From contig CM060200.1 in assembly GCA_030562195.1 (NCBI GenBank), positions 14,818,001 through 14,882,000 on the forward strand: 64,000 nucleotides of DNA, written 5' to 3'. The stretch comes from Nipponacmea schrenckii. Taxonomy: Eukaryota; Mollusca; Gastropoda; Lottiidae. A program made the position numbers and the translations under genes. How positions within the stretch are numbered: position 1 is the stretch's first letter; each line of letters begins with the position of its first letter. Positions 55,375-64,000 of the stretch are shown here, one piece after another. Below the pieces are notes generated by a model that had not been told where the DNA came from, did not search any database, and saw nothing but the letters and a program-made list of their open reading frames with translations.

Positions 55375-55985
55375 CCCTGGTTCCAAACCTACTATTAAAT
55401 CTTTCTCATTTCGTATTATAAGAGGAAACAAACCTATCCACTGTATACGGCACCCATACATTATTCAAATGACTAAAAACCATTTGACAAATATCCCAAT
55501 CATCGTAATCTTTAAAGTGACTTATTTAATCAGCATATTCATTTTCATTTTGAGTAAGCCATTCAATATATCTATGGATGCATTTCCAAACCTGTTTCCA
55601 AAAAAGCAATATCTTGTTATTTACATGTCATACTACAGTTATTCACTATTCTCTGTGTATTTTGATTATCAGTTAACCTTTTTACTCTATAATTTGTAAG
55701 ATGTTTCACAAAACTTTTAAGCATCAGATCCACTGCCTTGAACTCGTGCCATGTTGAACTTTTCAAAGATTCATCACTGTCCCACTGACCATGTGAAGTC
55801 GCACCATTAATTTCAACACTGTAACCACCATAACTGGAATCACTGGCATCTGAAAATACTATTGTGGTCAACGGTGATTGTCACATAAACTCATAAAATT
55901 CAACTTATGAAAATAATTTTCCCCAAAGTTGTTCTTGACTAGAAACTGACAAATTGATATAATGGTTCTGGTTTATAATTATTGG
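55375..55985 (-). pseudogene. DIRS-type retroelement RNase H fragment
   Basis: From about 55880: TTIVFSDASDSSYGGYSVEI, SHGQWDSDESLKSSTWHEFK and VKRLTDNQNTQRIV, the RNase H signature of DIRS-like retroelements. After stops the frame resumes with DYDDWDICQMVFSHLNNVW and PYTVDRFVSSYNTK, the block that follows RNase H in DIRS elements. No RT or tyrosine recombinase is visible. Confidence 0.75.
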
Positions 55986-56374
55986 GCTACAGAACCTACT
56001 AAACTCATTAATCTTATTTTACCCTCTGCGGATGCTACTGGAACTGAATTCTATCTTCCTCTGATTATTTTAATAATATATCTTTTCATTAGGAATGCTT
56101 AGCACAAAATTCTAAGTACCTATAATATATCCCAGCAATCAAAAATTTGTCCTGGATTCCTAGGGGCAGTCATGAAATGCTCATGAAAATGCTCGCCTAA
56201 GAAAGCTCTCCTGTATAAACCAAGAGGGGCTTTAGCACCATATATTTAGAATGGCACCTTTATCGTCTGCATTCATGCCTATTTGTCCGCTTGTGTTCCA
56301 CTTTTTGAACATTTTTAATTGTTCATAAAATTATAATTAGTTAGAACATTTCCCAAATGAAAAATCATAGCAAC
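55986..56374. other. No gene seen
   Basis: Possible upstream remains of the DIRS element but no readable frame. Confidence 0.35.
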
Positions 56375-58028
56375 TATTTTTATACACCCACATGAATATG
56401 TGGACGTATATTGTCGTCGCCCCTGTCCGTCTATCTGTTGGCCTGTCGGTCCGTCAACATTTATTGTACACACTATAGAAGCTACAATTTTCTATGGATT
56501 TGAAACTTGGTATGAGCATTGGTATTGATAAGATGGAGATCAAGTTCGATTTGGACGATTTTGCGTTAAACGGTTTTTGAGTTATTGCCCCTGACTCTAT
56601 ATTTGTTATAGACACAATAGAAGCTACAATTTTCAATGGACTTTAATGAAACTTGGTATTAGCATTGGAATTGATAAGACTGCGGTCAAGTTCGAACTTG
56701 AAGATTTTTCGATGAACTTTTTTTGAGTTATTGCCCTTGACTTATTTACATCATGTCAAAATTTATTGTTGATGCAATAGAAGCTACAATTTTCAATGGA
56801 TTTAAATGAAACTTGGTGTGAGCATTGAAATTGATAAGACTACAGTCAAGTTCGAATTTGAAAATTTTTTGATGAACAGTTTTTGTGTTATTGCCCTTGA
56901 CTTAGTTATATTGCGCCAGAATTTTAGTTTCGTTGCAATAAATCCTCAATTTTCAGAGGAATTAAAAGAAACTGGGTGTGAGCATTGGAAATGATTAGAC
57001 CTCAGTCAAGTTTAAATTTGACAGTTTTTCAATGAACTGTTTTGAGTTATTGCCCTTGACTTAGTGAAATTGCATCAAAATTCTATTGTGGTTGCAATAA
57101 GAGGCTTTAATTTTCAAAGGATTTTGATGGAACTTGGTCTAAGCATCAGAATTGATAAGACATTAGTCAAGTTCCAATTTCCAACTTTTTTTAATAAATG
57201 GTTTTTGAGTTATTGCCCTTGACTTAGTAAAATTGCAACAAAAATATTTGTGTGGGCATAATAAGCTATAATTTTTTAATAGATTTGATGGAACTTGGTA
57301 TGAGTATTGAAATAGATAAGATGGTGGTCAAGTTTTAATTTGACAATTTCCCATGAACTGGTTTTGAGCTTTTGCCTTTGACTTCAATATTCATTCAGTT
57401 AATGTTTTTGAGTTATTGCTCAATTTATTATTCAAATCCAATGCTGCCAGTGGGCGTATGTTACCTTGCCTGGCAAGCTATCTTTTGAGTTATTGCCCTT
57501 GACTAAGTAAATTGTGTAAAAATTGTATTGTGGGTGCAAAATAAGCTACAATTTTTAATAGATGCGATGAAACTTGCTATGAGTATTGAAATAGATAAGA
57601 TGGTGGTCAAGTTTTAATTTGACAATTTCCCATGAACTGGTTTTGAGCTTTTTTCCTTTGACTTCAATATTCATTCAGTGAATGTTTTTGAGTTATTGCT
57701 CAATTTATTATTCAAATCCAATGCTGCCAGTGGGCGTATGTTACCTTGCCTGGCAAGCTATCTTTTGAGTTATTGCCCTTGACTAAGTAAATTGTGTAAA
57801 AATTGTATTGTGGGTGCAAAATAAGCTACAATTTTTAATAGATGCGATAAAACTTGCTATGAGTATTGAAATAGATAAGATGGTGGTCAAGTTTGAATTT
57901 GGCAATTTTCCATGAACAGTTTTTGAGTTTTTGCCCTTGAAATCATTGTCAATGTTTTTTGAGTTATTGCTCAATATATTATTCAAATTCAATGCTGCCA
58001 GTGGGTGTATGTTACCTTGCCTGGCAAG
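56375..58028 (+). mobile_element. Pearl/HINE-like element with three tandem 3' ends
   Basis: 5' end ATACACCCACATGAATATGTGGACGTATATTG. After diverged monomers there are three successive 3' termini: GTGGGCGTAT at 57450 and 57730, GTGGGTGTAT at 58001, each followed 5-6 bases later by CTTGCCTGGCAAG. The two later units are 270-280-bp near-identical repeats. Confidence 0.8.
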
Positions 58029-58059
58029 CTAACTTATCAATATTCTGTTGGAATGAATT

Positions 58060-59560
58060 TCATTGGCTAGTTCTCTGATTGTATATTTCCGTCATTAGTG
58101 ACTCTAGGTCGCATCGTCCACACCATATTGATTTAAACAATATTTTATTAATAATAGTTACAATATAATATACAAAGGCAATTGAAAAGAGGATACAAAG
58201 ATAAGCCTGTACAGGATTATATGAGTTTACTTCCTCGGGAGAATATGTACAATAAAATTTTGGTGAAAAGTGTAATATAAATAAATAAACTAGAGCCACT
58301 TGTGGCACAGAGTGGGACTTTGCAAATGTCGTAAAATTGCAACAGACAGGCTGAAACATCTGATTTTCTAGGAGCATATGGCTAAAGCAACGAGGTATCT
58401 GTGTGCAAAGAATTTTTTGGAAAAACGTTATTTCCTACTGACGTAATTCGCTGACCTATATAAATGCTAAATTAAAAGTTTACCCGGATGTGCCACGCCC
58501 ATCTCATTTTTTTTTGCGTAAATCTAATAACATTCAAAATATATTTTCACGGTACAAATTTGAAGCTTGTACATCTAATAGATCACGAGATATGCACAAA
58601 TACATTCCAAAAAAGTAAAATGTACTAAAATTCTGAAAGAGCAAAAATTAAATTTTTTTTTTAAAAACTTTGGTTATACATCGCTGGAAAGTGGACAAAA
58701 AGCGCCTTAAGAATCTGAAAAAAATAACCCTCTAAATTAATTAGGTCACGCACTAGAGCAGTCCAAAGTTGTGAATTTTGCTGTTTTCGGGCAGCTATAA
58801 AACCGGAAGTGGACGTCGAAGGTCAAATGTCAAAGTATTAACTGATAAACAAGGTCAATGGCATTTGACCTACTAAAGGTCAAGGTCACTAGAAATAAGC
58901 TTCAAAAATTCGAAAAAAATCAACCGTTTGCTATTGTCGAGAAATTGCAACAAACAGGCCGAATCATCTGATTTTCTGGGATGAACTGGCCAAAGCAATG
59001 AGGTATATGTGTGCAAAGTACTTTATTTAAAAACTCTATTTCTGACAGACGCAATTTGCTGACCGATATAAAAGTCAATTAAAAATTTACCCGGATGTGC
59101 CACGCCCATTTCATTATTTTTAGCGTGAAACCAATCACATTTAAAATGTATATTAACGGTACAAATTTGAAGTCTGTACATCCAATAGATCACGCAATAT
59201 ACACACAGACATGTCAAAACAACGTAAACACGGCAAAATGTACTTCTTATTTTCAAAAATGAAAAGCTTCAATTTTCATTTTACAAACTTTTGTTATATA
59301 TCATTGGAAAGAGGACAAAAAACATTATAAGAATCTGAAAAAATTAACACTCTAAATTAATTAGGTCACGCTCTAGAGCAGCCCAAAGTTGCAAATTTTG
59401 CTGTTTTCAGCAGCTACAAAACTGGAAGTAGACCTCGGAGGTCAAAGTTCAAAGTATCAACTGATAGCCAAGGTCAATGACCTTTGACCTACTAAAGGTC
59501 ACGGTCACCAAAGGTCAAGGTCACGAGAAATAAGCCCCCAAACTTCGAAAAATTCAACCG
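58060..59560 (+). repeat. ~0.6-kb tandemly duplicated dispersed repeat
   Basis: About 58310-58880 and 58925-59500 share AATTGCAACA(G/A)ACAGGC, ATCTGATTTTCT, GAGGTAT, TACCCGGATGTGCCACGCCCAT, AATAGATCACG and TCTAAATTAATTAGGTCACGC in order. The short frames here are incidental. Confidence 0.7.
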
Positions 59561-60907
59561 GATGTTGCAAAAATGCAAAAGCGAAATTCAAAAATCGGCT
59601 CGCAATGTTTTTTTCGCAATCGACTGAGGATTCCAGAAAAATAATTATCGCAGACATTAGACGTAACCCTGAGGCCCCATGTTTACTTTTACAAAAAAGT
59701 AACATTTCAAGATGGCGGCCAAAGTTTCACTTCCGGTTCTGATTTTTTCTTCTTCGTTTTTTCGTCTTCTAATTTAATTAAGATTGACATAAATTTTGTT
59801 GCGATACATCAATTACAGCACAAGTAGGTCAACCGGAAGTTTAAACCCTTTTTACGTTGAAACTGGAAATGAAGCAAAAATTTTGACTCTGCCAATGTTT
59901 TTATATTCGTGACACTTGAAGGCACCCAAATTTTCAGATTAATCGGTCTTAAAATAGCAAAGTTGCAAAAATGTGCAAAATACGGCAAAAAAATGTATGC
60001 TATGAATTTCCGAATTTCAATATTTTTTAACTGCTATCTTGTTGGAAATTGTTTCAAGTTTTCAAAAATGCAAACCCGAAGAAAATCAATCAAAAATTGC
60101 GACTTCTAGCGCCACTGACCGACTTTTTAGGCATGTTGCAATGTAGCACTTCCGGTTTTGCAAAAATGTTCCATTTTATATTTATGCAACACGTCGCCAC
60201 TACAGAAGGTCTAGAGAAGTTGTGACAATGTTGCAACTATTGCAGTCTAGGCGCAGTGAGGTGTGTAAATTTCGAAAAAAAAAGAAAAAAAAAGAATTGA
60301 CAAACCGAAAACAAACTGGGACTTGGCTACCGCTACCACAATTATATTTACAATGAAAATTACAGTTATAAATACAAGTGAGCTGCATTATAGTTGGACA
60401 GAAATGATATTAAGAGGACAGATTACATAAATAAAATTGATAGATTCAATTCCTAGTGTTTGATTTCAAAACGTCTCGTTGATTTTATGAACATATAGAC
60501 ATTATAATATCAGTGAATTTTCTGAATGGAAAAGATCGAGACTCTCATTGAGCAGGCAGAAATTTTGGCAATAGAGAGGAAGGGTATGGATAGTAATTGA
60601 ATAAAGATTGGAGAAGTTAGGAGTAAGAAATGTTCGGTTGTTTCAAGGCCTGGAAATTCAGATCACTTTTGTTATTGTGTAATTTACATAAAATAATTTG
60701 TAGTTTAGTTCGCAATAGTTATATAATTTGTTGTTAGGTGGGAATAAGCTTCTTTTGAGAGATAATTTATTTTTGGATAGAGAAAGTTGTAATTTAATAA
60801 CGTTATCTAAATCATTCCAGAGTTTGATAGTAGACTGGAGGAAAGAGGAAGTAAAGTAAAGAGAGGTTTCACATCGAAATTGTCTAAGACAGTGAGGGTT
60901 TCTTATA
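59561..60907. other. No gene seen; repeat debris
   Basis: ACTTCCGG-type words (59730, 59832, 60148) suggest relation to the Helitron-like or CTTGACCTT repeats. No coding region. Confidence 0.4.
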
Positions 60908-61300
60908 ATGATAATAAACTCTTTATTTTACATGGGTCAGAATTAGGCCAAATACACAAGGACATGGTCCTGTCTCACATTCAGCCCATGAAGCAATACA
61001 TTGGAAAAAAAAAAAAAAAAATACATAATATCTCAATATACAATTCGTCTAAAATAATAAAAATACACAAGTACATGTGCATCAAATGGACAGATCTATG
61101 TTCCTGCGATCAAGTACATGACCACAAAATAAATATACAATACTCCACGTACAATTTGTTTAAAAATACACAAGTACATGTGCATGACATGGACAGATTT
61201 TCAACCTACAATTTGTTTATAAAACGGATATAACACATAATTCCATAACATAAAATGCACCAAGCAGCGGAAAAAAAAAAAAAAAAAAACACACAACACT
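60908..61300 (+). repeat. Dispersed repeat, second copy, with A-rich tails
   Basis: 60908-61090 repeats 54280-54480. Further diverged units with ACACAAGTACATGTGCAT follow at 61155 and 61320, separated by A runs. Confidence 0.65.
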
Positions 61301-62419
61301 CAAATGTGCAACCCGTCCAAAACACGCAAGCACACGTGCATAAAAAGCAAAAAACCTATCCCCGGCCACCAAGCACCGCTTTTGCATGCCTTCTCCCGAT
61401 CTACCGGCGGGAGACCCAAATCTACCGATATTTTTTCTTTTCGAAACCATAATTTTCACAGGGCCTACCGTTTTCAATGTCAAAATTCTTTACCATAAAT
61501 CAATAAAATATTCTTGACTTGTATTTAATTGCCAGTGACACGCGTTAATCTCACCTGCCTATTAAGATGATAATTTGATCCATTTTTCACCCGGTAATAT
61601 GTTCTTATAACAACATCCACCACACTCTACTTTCGCTTTTATGATTAATTTTACGGTAGCCTTAATTTGACAAAAAAACGAAAGTTTGAAGTCTTCACGT
61701 TATTTTATGATAAACGAAAATTCTATGTGATTATAAATAACAAAGACATCGTTTCAGAATTTGTTTTGTATTTATATCAGTAGATTTTCATGAGTGACTA
61801 AAAGTCTAGATTTAATATTATCTCGAATTTCGTTTCTTAACATTGTTTTATAATTCGACTTTAGCATGTAAACAACCATTTATTGCCTGCATAAGAGGCT
61901 ACTTTCGATATCGAAATATCAATATAGAAGTGGCAAATTCAGTTCAATATTTCATGAGCTTGCTCCAGGAAAAATTACTTTTCCTTTCATTCTGTGCATT
62001 AAATTTAGATAGTTTTCAAAATCTACCGATTTTTCACCTAATCTCCCGATTTTTCAAGGCAAATCTCCTGATATTTTTTCATGACCTGTACACATGTATG
62101 GGCGCCTCATTAATATTCATGACATTTATTAATAGACAATACTAGCAGACGATTATTAACATTCATTATATTGTCTTTTTTTTTCGCGTTGTATTGTCTT
62201 ATATAAAACTACTATTGTAAACATTTTTGTATAAAATTATATATGAATAAAAATAAAAATATAAACATATTAGTAAAACTTTTTTTCTTTCTTCTTTTTC
62301 ACTATTTCTTTTATTTTTACTTTTTATAGAAACATTCATTGGGTAGACTGCCCTCATGTTTCTAGGGATTATTATGTTTTTGTTTTTTTTTCTTCACATA
62401 TATACACTTGGTAGCTTCC
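61301..62419. other. No gene seen
   Basis: AT-rich; the open frames near 61217-61498 lie across A runs and show no protein features. Confidence 0.4.
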
Positions 62420-62570
62420 CTAACTAATTATGTTAGTCAGAGCTGTTTGACAAGAACTATTAGACCTAAAACCTGATTGGTGCGAATACAATAACTTATT
62501 ATTATTTAAGAAATTATTTATATGTTTTGAATAATGTCTTTCAAGCGGTTTATATACACTAGCAGGGTTC
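62420..62570 (-). pseudogene. LINE reverse transcriptase fragment
   Basis: The minus strand reads YKPLERHYSKHINNFL and LLYSHQSGFRSNSSCQTALT, the conserved N-terminal RT block of CR1/Jockey-type LINEs, about 50 codons. It is fused upstream to the unrelated repeat at 62575-62720, so the frame as a whole is not a gene. Confidence 0.65.
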
Positions 62571-62720
62571 GCACAGCCTTGAAAAACCCTTGATTTTGAC
62601 TGCCTTCCTTGAAAATCCTTGAATTTGACATAATGCCTTAAAAAACCCTTGAATATTAGACATAATCTTGAAAAACCCTTGAATTTAACGGCCCATTGAC
62701 AATCTCGCATGCGGTGTGAA
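62571..62720. repeat. Short CCTTGAA-type repeats
   Basis: Four imperfect copies of CCTTGAAAA(A/T)(C/T)CCTTGAATTT at roughly 20-30-bp spacing, starting with TTCGCACAGCC. Confidence 0.55.
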
Positions 62721-63200
62721 AAGAAAACAAAGCCGCCATGTTGAGTATCACCGGAATCCTCGGGATACCCCATATTAGAAGGCTATGACGTTATCAAATC
62801 CATATCGAGTCGTTTTGCATATCAAATGAGGATTTCTTTCATACGATTGGATAAATTTATAAACAATCTTCCATCCCAACCAATCAAAACACTGGCAGGA
62901 GGTCTGGTCTCGATCCACTATTTTCAAGTTCTATTTATAACTCTATTCCTGTAATCTTTTCTTCGGCTTATTAGTTGAAAACACGAATGCCATACTGATA
63001 AATATTTATAATTACGTCTATTTGATACTAGACCTAAACCTAGCATATTACCACTTACGTAGAACAATAATAATATGATGTACTTTGATAAAAATATAAA
63101 CATTGGACTTGTACCGCGTGAATTAGCGAGGTCATGGGTCATCACCGTAGTTACCATACCTTGTTATTTTTCTTCGCCATTTTTTTTATCTTATCTTATC
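62721..63200 (+). other. Upstream region of the hAT-like gene
   Basis: No gene is seen. It ends with TTATCTTATCTTATC directly before ATG 63201. No terminal inverted repeat could be assigned because the other end of the element lies outside the window. Confidence 0.4.
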
Positions 63201-64000
63201 ATGAGTGGAAAATGTTCTTTCAACCGTGCCTGGTTTCATAAAGAAGAATACAAGCTATGGATCGAAGAGGTGAAAAATGACCACTACAAGGCACACTGCT
63301 CAGCGTGTAACAAGATTATTAACCTTTCTAAAATGGGCGTCAGTGCTCTCAAATCACACATGTCCAGCGTCAAACATGTTGAAATCATGAAAACAATAGA
63401 AGGACAGGTTTCCCCAATAATAACGTCGAAACTTGGTGGAGGTGACAATCCGCGCTCTATATTTCCTACCAAAACAGTTAGGCCTACACTGTCTTCAAAG
63501 CCTTGTACATCGACATCGTTAAGTAGTATTAGTAATTATGCTTCTGTGGGCAGTGCATCATTAAAGGCAGAAATTTTATGGGTCTTGCACACAATATCAA
63601 CCCATTCGTCTCTGAACTCCAATGAACATGTTTCTATGTTATTCAAATCTATGTTCCCTGATAGTGAAATTGCTAAAAAGTTTTCATGTGGTGAGCGAAA
63701 AACAGCTTATGTTAGTGTTTTTGGCATTGCGGAACATTTCAAGAAAGTTTTGTTGGATGAAATTGATGGATGTTTTGTGGTATTATTTGATGAAAGTTTA
63801 AATACCAAACTTCAGAAAAAACAAATGGATCTTCATGTTCGCTATTGGACTAAAAAGAATATTGTGATAACAAGATATTATGGCTCACAATTTTTAGGTC
63901 ATGCAAAAGCTGAAGACATGTTAAAACATTTTTCCGAATCCATCATCATGCAACCAGGATTAAATATCAAGGACTTAATACAAATAAGCATGGATGGCCC
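63201..64000 (+). CDS. BED-finger, hAT-like transposase-derived protein (partial, open at the edge)
   Basis: ATG 63201; 266 codons are open to the last base with no stop, so the gene continues past the window. N-terminal BED-like zinc finger: C33, C36, H53, H59 (HCSACNKII...LKSHMSSVKH). A Ser/Thr-rich linker follows at about residues 75-115. Then come LKAEILWVLHTIS, MLFKSMFPDSEIAKKFSCG, FVVLFDESLN, KKQMDLHVRYWTKKN and LIQISMDG. The acidic D in LFDESLN may be the first catalytic residue of a hAT-type DDE core. Similar uncharacterised proteins are widespread in aquatic animals. The frame has no lesion, unlike almost every other element here, so it is recent or under constraint. It may be an active transposon or a domesticated gene. 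Confidence 0.75.
   Translation, partial: MSGKCSFNRAWFHKEEYKLWIEEVKNDHYKAHCSACNKIINLSKMGVSALKSHMSSVKHVEIMKTIEGQVSPIITSKLGGGDNPRSIFPTKTVRPTLSSKPCTSTSLSSISNYASVGSASLKAEILWVLHTISTHSSLNSNEHVSMLFKSMFPDSEIAKKFSCGERKTAYVSVFGIAEHFKKVLLDEIDGCFVVLFDESLNTKLQKKQMDLHVRYWTKKNIVITRYYGSQFLGHAKAEDMLKHFSESIIMQPGLNIKDLIQISMDG

Noticed and set aside
61217..61498. Overlapping frames on both strands as a gene
   Set aside because: They depend on A/T homopolymers and lack protein-like composition or conserved motifs.

Overview
The window is AT-rich animal DNA, most likely from a marine invertebrate and probably a mollusc. The supporting signs are spliced host exons with GT-AG borders, frequent TAGGCCTA-type words, and dense interspersed repeats of a kind described from molluscs (rolling-circle repeats with about 160-bp internal monomers, Penelope-like elements). 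The taxon is an inference; no sequence here is diagnostic for it.

Region 1 (about 1-13140) is an endogenous Polinton/Maverick (adintovirus-like) dsDNA element. The plus strand carries a capsid block: minor-capsid-like segment, double-jelly-roll major capsid, second minor-capsid-like protein, packaging ATPase and two small conserved proteins. The minus strand carries, from right to left, a PLA2-domain protein, retrovirus-like integrase, adenain-like protease, coiled-coil fibre-like protein, two-pass membrane protein and protein-primed family B DNA polymerase. The two blocks converge near 4185. The gene set is nearly complete, but most of the genes are broken by frameshifts, in-frame stops or a 1.5-kb Helitron-like insertion in the polymerase, so this is a decaying copy.

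Region 2 (about 13140-27500) is repeats: a foldback hairpin, a palindrome-rich repeat, a decayed Penelope-like element, a HARBI1-like transposase pseudogene with recognisable exons, a 0.73-kb inverted-repeat element, a rolling-circle-type monomer array and a Helitron-like copy.

Region 3 (27533-53051) holds the one clear host gene, a plus-strand DENND4 (Crag-like) Rab exchange factor. Four exons are visible (27533-27602, 46489-46658, 47869-48113, 52929-53051) with matching phases; they encode the end of the MABP region and the start of the uDENN module. The 18.9-kb first visible intron contains a 3.7-kb composite Penelope-like insertion (30743-34469). It has head-to-head RT/GIY-YIG copies, a C2H2 zinc-finger ORF, a complete hammerhead ribozyme core and a 14-bp target-site duplication. 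LINE, Gag and rolling-circle-type repeats fill the rest.

Region 4 (53052-64000) is more repeat: SINE-like copies, a DIRS fragment, a rolling-circle-type element with three tandem 3' ends and a 0.6-kb tandem duplication. It ends with an open, apparently intact BED-finger hAT-like transposase gene (63201 onward) that runs off the edge. Later DENND4 exons were not found.
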